Origin: Ruminococcus sp. UNK.MGS-30
Lineage (GTDB): Bacteria; Bacillota; Clostridia; Oscillospirales; Ruminococcaceae
Length of the DNA: 64,000 nt
Direction of reading: 5' to 3'
Assembly (NCBI GenBank): GCA_000980705.1
Contig: LBCK01000001.1
Location: forward strand, 806,001-870,000
Each line of letters starts with the position of its first letter. Position 1 is the first letter of the stretch. The notes below the pieces were generated by a model. That model did not search any database, was not told the origin of the DNA, and saw nothing but the letters and a program-made list of their open reading frames with translations. The translations under genes were made by a program, and so were the position numbers. Positions 44,750-52,936 of this stretch are shown piece by piece.

Positions 44750-45976
44750 TCAGACCAGACCGCCACGCTGGTAGAATCCTGCCTGGATGATATAGGTGCA
44801 GCCGCTGAGGAAATGATAGCGGTCACCGATGGGACAGAGCAGGATAGACTGGGCGAATGCCTCGCCGGCGAATTCCTCCGCTGTTTTGCGGATCAGTTCC
44901 AGATGCTCCGGCGTAAAGCCGAAACCGTAGAGGTTCACGTGTTCTGCGGCGTACAGGCAGTGCAGTGCCTGGAGCATCACGCAGAATTTTTTCACCGTCT
45001 CTGCGGCGATCTCCTGTAAGGGCTGGTCGGTCTCTGCCGCCGTCAGCAGGGATGCCGGCGTGAGCCGGGACAGGTCGCCGTTCAGCGCCGCAAACAGTGC
45101 CGGGGTGTTCTCTTCGGAGAAGACCGGGCGGATTTTGTCTGCCACAGCCTCTGCGGAAAGCTCTGCCCGGACGCTGCCCCTGGGATAGCCCTCCATGGCT
45201 CTGCCGTCCGGATCGACGCACAGACGCTCGATAAAGGCATCTCCGGCAGCTGCCGCCAGCAGGGGCGTGTTCCCGTTGATGGGGATGGCGTGATAGCTGC
45301 CGCTGTCCCAGTACAGGAATACCTGGTTCTCCGCCTTGGCGTGGATCTCGTTGTAGTGCAGTCCTGCCATGGCAAATTCCATGACGGCGCTGTTGATATA
45401 GATCGGCAGGTGCAGGCTGTCCTCCAGCGCCTTTTGCAGCGCCGGAAAGACCGGACAGGTCTCCGTGCCTTCCTCCAACCCCATCATTTCATAGGCAGAG
45501 GGCATGATGCCCACGCCGATACCCAGAAGATTCTCCCGGGAGAGACAGCTGTTCTGGAGCATTTTTTCCAGGATGTTGTCCAGCAGCGACACCAGCTTTT
45601 CCGGTGTCATGTCACCCTCGTGGGCGATCAGCTGTTTATCCAGCGCTGCCGCATTTAAGGTAGTCAGACCGATGGAGACTTCCTTTTCGTCCACGTAGAT
45701 GCCCACTGCAAATTTATATGTTTCATTGATGTCCAGCAGGATCTTTCGTCTGCCCTTGCGGACCTCGCCGCTGGGGTTCACCGGCTCTTCGCCGACCTCT
45801 TCCAGGATGTGCTGGTCGATCATTTCGTTAGTGATGATCGTCACTGCCGCACGGGTGATCCCCAGAATTGCCGAAATGTCCACACGGGAGATGGGACCCT
45901 GTTCCCGGACAACCTTCAGGATCTGCATCCGGTTGCGCCGTTTCAGATCCAGTTTACTGATACCGCAGTCATTCAT
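44750..45976 (-). CDS. ROK-family transcriptional regulator
   Basis: 408 residues: an N-terminal winged helix-turn-helix (GPISRVDISAILGITRAAVT) and a ROK sugar-sensing domain (KFAVGIYVDEKEVSIGLT, LGIGVGIMPSA). The zinc-binding CXCGXXGC motif usual in ROK proteins is absent at the expected place, so the sensing domain is diverged. The start at 45976 gives a normal HTH-first protein; AGAGGAAG is the ribosome site. It is monocistronic. It may control sugar use genes such as the nearby xylosidase or transporter genes, but this is only proximity. Confidence 0.8.
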   Translation of the reverse strand: MNDCGISKLDLKRRNRMQILKVVREQGPISRVDISAILGITRAAVTIITNEMIDQHILEEVGEEPVNPSGEVRKGRRKILLDINETYKFAVGIYVDEKEVSIGLTTLNAAALDKQLIAHEGDMTPEKLVSLLDNILEKMLQNSCLSRENLLGIGVGIMPSAYEMMGLEEGTETCPVFPALQKALEDSLHLPIYINSAVMEFAMAGLHYNEIHAKAENQVFLYWDSGSYHAIPINGNTPLLAAAAGDAFIERLCVDPDGRAMEGYPRGSVRAELSAEAVADKIRPVFSEENTPALFAALNGDLSRLTPASLLTAAETDQPLQEIAAETVKKFCVMLQALHCLYAAEHVNLYGFGFTPEHLELIRKTAEEFAGEAFAQSILLCPIGDRYHFLSGCTYIIQAGFYQRGGLV

Positions 45977-46088
45977 GTTTTTCTTCCTCTTTTTGAAATC
46001 AGATTGCTGAGCGTGTTTCGCAGGATTCCCGTTCGGGATGCTGTGCAATCTGCACACGGCTAAATACGAAACGGACGCTTATTTATCT

Positions 46089-46117
46089 ATTTTACCATAT
46101 GCAAAACCGGTTTGCAA
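46089..46117 (-). promoter_or_regulatory. Promoter of the ROK gene
   Basis: On the minus strand TTGCAA, 17 bases and TAAAAT. Confidence 0.55.
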
Positions 46118-46347
46118 GGTGTCTGCGGATTTTGCTTAAAAATTTACAAAAATGACACGGAACGGAACAGGTTATGCCACAACCGAAAAAAGATAGAAAA
46201 ATGCGTGAGAAAATTCGGACACCGGCAGCCGGTGCGGTTGGAACTGCGGAGAAATTGGAAGAGCGTTGATTTTGTTTGTTCATATTTTTGCTTAAAAAGG
46301 TGTGCCGGACTTGAAAAAGTAAGTTGCAGGCTTGATGGAAAGTCTGA

Positions 46348-46660
46348 TTCCCCTGTCCCGAAAGGACAGGGGGATAACCCCTCAGTCAAGCCTACGGCTT
46401 GCCAGCTCCCCTGTTAGGGGAGCCAAAAGAAAAGTCTCCTCTTATAGAGGTGATTCCCCACGGGGTGGGGAAATGTCACCGTAGGTGACAAAGGGGACCG
46501 CTCAGTACGAGATGCCCGACAGGGCAGAGGAGTCGATATGTCCCCCTTGAAAAGGCACCCGAAGGGCGTGCCTTGTGCTGGGATGTCAGCGTAAGCTGAC
46601 AGGGGGATAACCCCTCAGTCAAGCCTACGGCTTGCCAGCTCCCCTGTTAGGGGAGCCTAT
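46348..46660. repeat. Dispersed repeat cluster upstream of the citrate synthase gene
   Basis: Two copies of the phrase AACCCCTCAGTCAAGCCTAC, each followed by hairpin GGGGAGCC units. Between them are the CCCCACGGGGTGGGG palindrome, GTCACCGTAGGTGAC, and GGCAGAGGAGTC. Same family as at 7.4 and 52.2 kb. The wider gap 46118-46733 holds no gene that I can support. Confidence 0.7.
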
Positions 46661-46733
46661 GAACAAGACAAGTTCTACAGGTACTTTAATATCGAAAATC
46701 CACCTCTATAAAAATTGATTTTCTTTCCCCGAC

Positions 46734-46951
46734 TTGACAAAACCGCCGAAAATGGGTATAATAAAAAGTAATCAACTTTTTTATGATGCTATTATGCAGA
46801 ATGTTCACAAAGTGTTGCGTTCTGCACAGTCGGGGTAGATGGGCAGAGCCGCCGGAGATTTCCGGTGCAGTTTTGCCGGCACGAGAAACGCAGCAGAGAC
46901 AGCCGAGACGGAATTGCCCCGGGCTGTCCCAACCGAGAGAGGACTGATAAG
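46734..46951 (+). promoter_or_regulatory. Promoter and structured leader of the citrate synthase gene
   Basis: TTGACA (46734-46739), 17 bases, TATAAT (46757-46762). The roughly 180-base leader contains GCAGAA with TTCTGC, CCGGAGATTTCCGG, and GACAGCC with GGGCTGTC. No known riboswitch was identified. Confidence 0.6.
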
Positions 46952-48355
46952 ATGAAAAAAGAAACACTGTTACACTCCAAGAAGATCCAGAAAATGATTA
47001 CACAATATAAGCACGATATGCAGCTGGTGGATCAGCTGACTGCCGATGCAGCGCCCCACTATGAGATCGAGCAGGAACTCTATGTGAAACATGAGGTAAA
47101 GCGTGGGCTCCGTGACCTGGACGGCAAGGGCGTTCGTGCCGGGCTGACGACTATTAGCAAGGTATCTGCGACCCAGATGGTGGACGGCAGGGAAGTGCCT
47201 GCGCCGGGACAGCTGCTGTACCGTGGCATCCCCATCGAAGAGCTGGTGCAGGGCTTTATCACCCATGACCGCTTTGGGTTCGAAGAGATCGTCTATCTGC
47301 TGCTCATGGGACATCTTCCGCAGGAGGAACAGCTCCGCCAGTTCAAGGGGCTGCTGGCAGACTATCAGGAACTGCCCAACCACTTCAACAGCGGCGTTAT
47401 TATGAAGATGCCCAGCGACAATATCATGAACACCATGGCGAAGTGCGTCCTGGCGCTCCACGCCTATGACCCCAAGCCGGATGACACCAGTCTGCCCAAT
47501 GTGATGCGGCAGTGCATCCAGCTGGTGGCACAGTTCCCGTCTCTGGCGGTGTTCGGCTATCAGGCATCCATGTACTTCCGGAACGACAAGAGTATGCTCA
47601 TCCGGAATCCCGACCCGAACCTTTCCATTGCGGAGAATATTCTGTATATGATGCGCCCGGACGGCAAATACACCCGTCTGGAGGCAAAACTCCTGGATCT
47701 CTGCCTGGTGCTGCACGCAGAACACGGCGGCGGCAACAACTCTGCCTTTACGGTACACGTGGTCTCCTCCTCCGGAACGGATACCTATTCTACCATTGCG
47801 GCGGCGCTGGGTTCGCTGAAGGGACCGAAACACGGCGGCGCAAACATCAAGGTCATGGAAATGTTCGAGGATCTGAAAAAGCACTGTCCCGACTGGACGG
47901 ACGAGGACGCACTCCGGGCATATCTCCAGGGACTGCTCCGGGGCGAGGGCTTCGACCACAGCGGTCTGATCTACGGCATGGGTCATGCGGTCTACTCCGT
48001 CTCCGACCCCAGAGCCGTAATTCTGAAATCCTTTGTGGAACAGCTGTCTAATGAAAAGGGCTGCCACGACGAGTACCAGCTCTATGCGTCTGTGGAGCGT
48101 CTCGCCAAGGAAGTTATCACCCAGAACCGGAAGATCTATAAAGGTGTCTGCGCCAACGTGGACTTCTACAGCGGCTTTGTTTATCGGATGCTGGGGCTGC
48201 CCATGGATCTGTTTACGCCCATCTTCGCCATTGCACGCATCGCCGGCTGGTCGGCGCACCGGCTGGAAGAACTCATCAACTGCCGGAAGATCATTCGCCC
48301 GGCATATCTTTCCGTGGCAGAGCCGCAGGAATATGTGCCGCTGGAAGAGCGATAA
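46952..48355 (+). CDS. Citrate synthase
   Basis: 467 residues. It condenses oxaloacetate and acetyl-CoA. Catalytic histidine regions are seen as LHAEHGGGNNSAFT and YGMGHAVYSVSDPRA, with the arginine/aspartate region VDFYSGFVYRMLG. The length includes an N-terminal extension of about 60 residues before the LRDLDGKGVRAGLT segment, as found in other clostridial citrate synthases. AGAGGA is the ribosome site. No other TCA gene lies beside it, so it probably serves glutamate synthesis. Confidence 0.92.
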   Translation: MKKETLLHSKKIQKMITQYKHDMQLVDQLTADAAPHYEIEQELYVKHEVKRGLRDLDGKGVRAGLTTISKVSATQMVDGREVPAPGQLLYRGIPIEELVQGFITHDRFGFEEIVYLLLMGHLPQEEQLRQFKGLLADYQELPNHFNSGVIMKMPSDNIMNTMAKCVLALHAYDPKPDDTSLPNVMRQCIQLVAQFPSLAVFGYQASMYFRNDKSMLIRNPDPNLSIAENILYMMRPDGKYTRLEAKLLDLCLVLHAEHGGGNNSAFTVHVVSSSGTDTYSTIAAALGSLKGPKHGGANIKVMEMFEDLKKHCPDWTDEDALRAYLQGLLRGEGFDHSGLIYGMGHAVYSVSDPRAVILKSFVEQLSNEKGCHDEYQLYASVERLAKEVITQNRKIYKGVCANVDFYSGFVYRMLGLPMDLFTPIFAIARIAGWSAHRLEELINCRKIIRPAYLSVAEPQEYVPLEER

Positions 48356-48373
48356 TAGAATCGAGGGGAAACC

Positions 48374-49051
48374 ATGGAGAGACCATATATCATTTGCCAC
48401 ATGATGACGTCCGTAGACGGCAGGATTGACTGCGCCATGACGGAACAGCTGCCCGGCGTTTCGGAATATTATGACACCCTGGATGCGCTGATTGCACCCA
48501 GCCGTGTCAGCGGGCGGGTGACTGCACAGCTGGAAATGGCACTGCCCGGCGAGTTCCGGGCAGAAAATGTCGAGCCGCTGAGAAAGACTGCCTTTTTCAA
48601 GGCGGCAGAGGCAGACGGCTATGAGATCGTGATGGATACCAGAGGCACGCTGCTGTGGCAGGAGGATGCGGCGAGCGAGCGTCCGCTGCTCATCGTCACC
48701 AGCGAGGCGGTCAGCGGCGCATATCTGCGCTATCTGGAGGAAAACCACATTTCGTGGATCGCCTGCGGAAAGGAGACCATTGACCTGCCCCGGGTGTGCG
48801 GCATTCTGGCGGAACAGTTCGGCGTCAAGCGGATGGCAGTGGTCGGCGGCGGTCACATCAACGCCGGATTCCTGGCGGCAGGACTGCTGGATGAGGTGAG
48901 CGTTCTGGTGGGCGCAGGCATTGACGGCAGAGGCGGCATGACGGCGGTCTTTGACGGGCTGCCGGCAGACCGTCCGGTCACACCGCTGAAGCTGTCGGAG
49001 GTCAAGCCTTTTGCAAGCGGCGCTGTGTGGTTGCGGTATGCTGTGATCTGA
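48374..49051 (+). CDS. RibD C-terminal-type reductase
   Basis: 225 residues with the RibD C-terminal/dihydrofolate reductase-like fold: ICHMMTSVDGRIDC at the start (substrate/NADPH loop) and VVGGGHINAGFLAAGLLDEV near residue 157. It is a stand-alone reductase without the deaminase half, so it is unlikely to be the riboflavin enzyme itself. GAGGGGAAACC precedes the ATG, 18 bases after the citrate synthase stop, so the two may be cotranscribed. Confidence 0.8.
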   Translation: MERPYIICHMMTSVDGRIDCAMTEQLPGVSEYYDTLDALIAPSRVSGRVTAQLEMALPGEFRAENVEPLRKTAFFKAAEADGYEIVMDTRGTLLWQEDAASERPLLIVTSEAVSGAYLRYLEENHISWIACGKETIDLPRVCGILAEQFGVKRMAVVGGGHINAGFLAAGLLDEVSVLVGAGIDGRGGMTAVFDGLPADRPVTPLKLSEVKPFASGAVWLRYAVI

Positions 49052-49098
49052 GCAAAACAGCGCTTGCAGGAATTTCTGTGGTTTTTTTCGAAAAACAC

Positions 49099-49127
49099 TT
49101 GCAATTTCTGTAAGAGTATGCTATAAT
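49099..49127 (+). promoter_or_regulatory. Promoter of the SRP RNA gene
   Basis: TTGCAA, 17 bases and TATAAT, about 30 bases before the first paired base of the RNA. Confidence 0.7.
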
Positions 49128-49154
49128 ACAATTATCTGATGCGTTGACATCAGG

Positions 49155-49290
49155 ACGGATTCCGGAATATAGGTGTGCGGGTCCTGTGCAACAAAGCACC
49201 GTGAACCATGTCAGGCGGGGGACCGAGCAGCATTAAGCGGATGTGTTTGTGTGCCGCAGCAAACCTGCACACCTATGTTCCGGAATTTTT
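49155..49290 (+). ncRNA. ffs: Small signal recognition particle RNA
   Basis: A rod-like RNA. The outer arms ATTCCGGAATATAGGTGTGC and GCACACCTATGTTCCGGAAT pair. The conserved inner domain reads GTGAACCATGTCAGGCGG, then GAGCAGCATTAAGC, which is the SRP domain IV signature that binds Ffh. A T-run follows. The position just before dnaX is the same as in other Firmicutes. Ends are approximate. Confidence 0.93.
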
Positions 49291-49328
49291 TTGACGCAAA
49301 AATGCGTTTCTGCTGGGAGGTGTAAGGG

Positions 49329-50879
49329 TTGTATCAGGCATTGTATCGGAAGTGGCGGCCGAGGTCGTTTGACGATGTGATCTCACAGCCGCACATCACC
49401 ACAGCGCTCCGGAATCAGATCCGGGAAGAAAAAACGGCCCACGCCTACCTCTTTACCGGCTCCCGTGGTACAGGAAAGACCACCTGCGCCCGTATCCTGG
49501 CAAAGACGGTGAACTGCGAACACCGCACCCCGGAAGGGAATCCCTGTCTGGAATGCGAGATCTGCCGTGACGCAGAGCGTGGGGCGCTGGCGGACATCAT
49601 CGAGATCGACGCAGCGTCCAACAACAGCGTGGAGGACATCCGGGATCTCCGGGAAGGTACGGTGTATCTGCCGGAGCGCTGCCGCTATAAGGTGTATATC
49701 ATCGATGAGGTGCATATGCTGTCTCCCAGCGCCTGGGGCGCTCTGCTGAAGGTCATGGAAGAGCCGCCGGAATACGTGAAGTTTATCCTGGCGACCACGG
49801 AGGTCCACAAAGTGCCGGCGACCATCATTTCACGCTGCCAGCGCTATGACTTCCACCGCATCCGTACTGCTGACATTGCGGCACGGCTCACCTATATTGC
49901 CGGCGAGGAGAACCTTTCTCTCGACCCGGCAGCGGCGCAGCTGATCGCCCATCTGTCGGACGGCGGTATGCGTGATGCCCTGTCTCTGCTGGATCAGTGT
50001 GCATCCGGCGGCGACGCCATCACGGCGGCATCGGTCACAGCGGCTGCCGGAGTTGCCGGACGGGACAGCGTATTTGCCATTCTGGAGGCTGTCCAGGCAC
50101 AGGATGCGGCAAAGGCGCTGGAGATCACCGGGGCGCTCTACGACCAGTCCAAGGACATGGTGCGGCTCTGCGACGAACTGCTGGAACAGCTGCGAAACAT
50201 GATGCTGCTGAAATCCGGGTCGGGACAGCCGGAACTGCTGACCTGTCTCCCGGACGAGCAGCAGCGGCTGGAAGAGCTGACCCGTCAGCCGTCCCTGGAT
50301 ACCATCCTGCGGCAGATCGCACTGTTACAGGACTGCCGGGAGCGGATGCAGCGCAATCCGGGCAAGCGTGTGGAACTGGAAATGGCGTTGTTACAGCTTG
50401 CCGTGCCGCATCTGGCTGCCCCGGTGCAGACCGCTCCGGTACAGGCTGCTGCGCCGTCTGCACCGCAGGTACAGCCGGCTGTGCCGGAAACGCCTGCCGC
50501 CCAGCCGGCAGAAAGCGAATCTCCGGCGGCGGAATCCAAGCCGCTGAAAGCCTCGGACTTCAAGCCGGTGGGCAACTGGGCAGACATTCTGGCAGCATAC
50601 CAGGCAGTCAACCCGGCGGTCTCCGGCAGTCTGGCGGAATCCTCGGCGTTTGTGGCAGGGAATACCATGCTGATCGTGGCGAAAAACCGGTTTTTCCTCA
50701 CGCTGCTGAAAAGCAAGGAAAACGCCGTTTCGCTCCGGGAGACTGTCAAGCAGTTCCTGGGCGTGGAGTATAACATCCGTGCCAAGTGCAGCGAGCCGGA
50801 ACAGCAGGCATCCAAGGCGCAGAACCTGGTGCAGAAAGCCATGGCGAACCACCTGGATACGGCTGTGGAGAACGAATAA
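49329..50879 (+). CDS. dnaX: DNA polymerase III subunit gamma/tau
   Basis: 516 residues, start TTG after GGGAGGTGTAAGG, giving the family-typical MYQALYRKWRPRSFDDVI. Clamp-loader ATPase: P-loop GSRGTGKTT, zinc cysteines (C-EHRTPEGNPCLECEIC), DEVHML Walker B and the SRC sensor motif. A Pro/Ala-rich linker follows (about residues 360-405), then a tau-type C-terminal domain. It leads the dnaX-ybaB-recR unit. Confidence 0.95.
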   Translation: MYQALYRKWRPRSFDDVISQPHITTALRNQIREEKTAHAYLFTGSRGTGKTTCARILAKTVNCEHRTPEGNPCLECEICRDAERGALADIIEIDAASNNSVEDIRDLREGTVYLPERCRYKVYIIDEVHMLSPSAWGALLKVMEEPPEYVKFILATTEVHKVPATIISRCQRYDFHRIRTADIAARLTYIAGEENLSLDPAAAQLIAHLSDGGMRDALSLLDQCASGGDAITAASVTAAAGVAGRDSVFAILEAVQAQDAAKALEITGALYDQSKDMVRLCDELLEQLRNMMLLKSGSGQPELLTCLPDEQQRLEELTRQPSLDTILRQIALLQDCRERMQRNPGKRVELEMALLQLAVPHLAAPVQTAPVQAAAPSAPQVQPAVPETPAAQPAESESPAAESKPLKASDFKPVGNWADILAAYQAVNPAVSGSLAESSAFVAGNTMLIVAKNRFFLTLLKSKENAVSLRETVKQFLGVEYNIRAKCSEPEQQASKAQNLVQKAMANHLDTAVENE

Positions 50880-51002
50880 TACTGTGAAAACCGCATCCGA
50901 AGTGATGCGAAAGACAAGACAGCGTTTGGATAGAGCTGATTTGTTTTGTGTGTTGCCTTAAAAAGAAAGGCAGATGTTCACAGAGCGGACAGAGGAGTGA
51001 AA

Positions 51003-51058
51003 AAGCAAAATCCCCCTGTCAGCTTTGCTGACATCCCCCTTTTCAAGGGGGACATTTT
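51003..51058. repeat. Short palindromic repeat between dnaX and ybaB
   Basis: CCCCCTGTCAGC with GCTGACA and CCCCCTTTTCAAGGGGGA: two nested palindromes of the dispersed repeat family, within an otherwise conserved operon. Confidence 0.6.
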
Positions 51059-51123
51059 CAAAATATCAAAATCAGCGATAAAGCGCTGTGATATATTGCT
51101 ATACTGAAAGGAAAGATTATCTC

Positions 51124-51471
51124 ATGAGAGCAAGATTACCGAAACAGAACCAGGGCGGTGCCCAGAATATGAACGCAATGATCCGTCAGGCACAGAAGAT
51201 GCAGGACGAGATCTCCGAACTCCAGGAGGACATCGAGAGCCGTGAGTTTACTGCAACCGCAGGCGGCGGCGCAGTCAGCGTAACTGTAACCGGCAAAAAG
51301 ACAGTCAAGGCACTGGAGATCAAGCCGGAGGTCGTTGATCCGGAGGACATCGAGATGCTCCAGGATCTGATTATCAGCGCTGTCAACGAGGCAGTGAACC
51401 AGGTAGAGGCTACCACAGAGACAGAGATGAGCAAGATCACCGGCGGTGTTTCTCTGCCGGGTCTGTTTTGA
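51124..51471 (+). CDS. ybaB: YbaB/EbfC family nucleoid-associated protein
   Basis: 115 residues. A helix-strand-helix dimeric DNA-binding protein. MNAMIRQAQKMQDEISELQE and ITGGVSLPGLF (the usual C-terminal signature) are seen. The start at 51124 was chosen for GAAAGGAAAG upstream. It lies between dnaX and recR, its usual place. Confidence 0.93.
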   Translation: MRARLPKQNQGGAQNMNAMIRQAQKMQDEISELQEDIESREFTATAGGGAVSVTVTGKKTVKALEIKPEVVDPEDIEMLQDLIISAVNEAVNQVEATTETEMSKITGGVSLPGLF

Positions 51472-51480
51472 TCGGTAAGA

Positions 51481-52083
51481 ATGGCTGGATACAATGCGCT
51501 TCCGCTGGAGCTTCTGGCGGAGGAGTTCGCAAAGCTGCCGGGCATCGGGCTGAAAACAGCACAGCGCCTGGCGTATTCCATCATCTCCCGTCCGGAAGAG
51601 GACGTGGAGCGGTTCGCCAACGCACTGCTTGCCGCAAAACGGGACATCCATTACTGCCCCTGCTGTCAGAATCTGACGGATCTGGAGATGTGTCCCATTT
51701 GTGCGGACGATGAGCGTGACCACAGCGTGATCTGCGTGGTGGAGAGTCCCAAGGATGTCACGGCGCTGGAACGCACCGGCGAATACACCGGAGTATACCA
51801 TGTGCTGCACGGTCTGATTTCCCCCATTGACGGGGTGACGCCGGACAAGCTGCGCATCCGGGAACTGCTGGCACGGCTGCAGAGCGGCGAGGTACGGGAG
51901 GTCATTATGGCAACGAACCCCACCGTGGAGGGCGATGCCACCGCCATGTACCTGGCGCAGCTGCTGGAACCGCTGGGAGTCAAGGTCACACGTCTGGCAT
52001 TCGGTCTGCCGGTAGGCGGCTCGCTGGAATATGCCGACGAGGTGACGCTGTTCAAGGCGCTGGAAAACCGGACAGCAATGTGA
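51481..52083 (+). CDS. recR: Recombination mediator RecR
   Basis: 200 residues. Helix-hairpin-helix (LPGIGLKTAQRLAY), zinc finger CPCCQNLTDLEMCPIC and Toprim domain (ICVVESPKDVTALERTG, TNPTVEGDATAMYL). It helps load RecA at gaps with RecF/RecO. It starts nine bases after ybaB and ends at a strong terminator. Confidence 0.96.
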   Translation: MAGYNALPLELLAEEFAKLPGIGLKTAQRLAYSIISRPEEDVERFANALLAAKRDIHYCPCCQNLTDLEMCPICADDERDHSVICVVESPKDVTALERTGEYTGVYHVLHGLISPIDGVTPDKLRIRELLARLQSGEVREVIMATNPTVEGDATAMYLAQLLEPLGVKVTRLAFGLPVGGSLEYADEVTLFKALENRTAM

Positions 52084-52105
52084 GCGCTGTTTTTACAAGA
52101 AATAT

Positions 52106-52150
52106 TCGCCCTGTTCGTGGGGGATTCTCCGCAGGCAGGGCGATTTTTTA
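52106..52150 (+). terminator. Terminator of the dnaX-ybaB-recR unit
   Basis: TCGCCCTG and CAGGGCGA with inner pairing, followed by TTTTTTA. Confidence 0.85.
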
Positions 52151-52164
52151 TCATGTGGGATGAG

Positions 52165-52790
52165 AGACTTCTCAGTCAAGCCTAGCGACTCCGACCGCAC
52201 TGCGTGCCACCTCCTCTGTAGAGGAGGCTCTCTCATAGAGGAGATGCCCGACAGGGCAGAGGAGTCGATTTGTCCCTTTTGAAAAAGGCTCACCGTAGGG
52301 GCGAACATTGTTCGCCCGAGACTCCTCAGTCAAGCCTACGGCTTGCCAGCTCCTCTGTAGAGGAGATGCCCGGTAGGGCAGGGGGGATATATTGTCCTAG
52401 GCATAACTCCCGAAACCCGTCCGGCGGAATTCGCTCGTTCCTCGCTGTCCGCCTTTGGCTTGCAAACGCCTTTGTTTGCCTTTTCCTGTGTGTGCAGTGT
52501 TGGCATTCTGGGTGTTTGTTCTGGGCGTGGTTTTTGTTTTTATATAGCGTTTGCCACGCAAAAAGTCTCCTCTTATAGAGGAGATGCCCGACAGGGCAGA
52601 GGAGTTGCCTTGTCTCCCTTGAAAAGGCGCCCGCAGGGTGTGCCTTGTGCTGAGATGTCAGCGTAGCTGACAGAGGGATTTGCAAAAATCACCCTTTTTT
52701 CTTTACTGAAAAGAAAAAAAGAAGCAAAAAAAGAAAAGCTTATTGCCTACCCTTTTATAAAAAGGCGATGTATCACACGACTGGCAGTGT
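52165..52790. repeat. Composite repeat region, copy 1
   Basis: About 600 bp without a gene. In order: a CTCAGTCAAGCC block, GGGGCGAACATTGTTCGCCC, a second CTCAGTCAAGCC block, TCCGGCGGAATTCGCTCG with CTCGCTGTCCGCC, a segment ending GCGTTTGCCACGCAAAA, GGCAGAGGAGT, and an A-rich tract with AGAAAAGCTT. The same order recurs upstream of the phosphopantetheinyl transferase gene. Confidence 0.7.
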
Positions 52791-52936
52791 GATGCGATTA
52801 GATTACGCACAACAAAAATCCCCCGGAGGGGTAACAGGCGGCTGCTGCCGCCGTAACACTGCCCTTTTTGAATGTTAAATTGGGGCGAAAGGTCAGCGGC
52901 GACCCGCCGCATATGATAGAAAGGTACAAGTACAAT

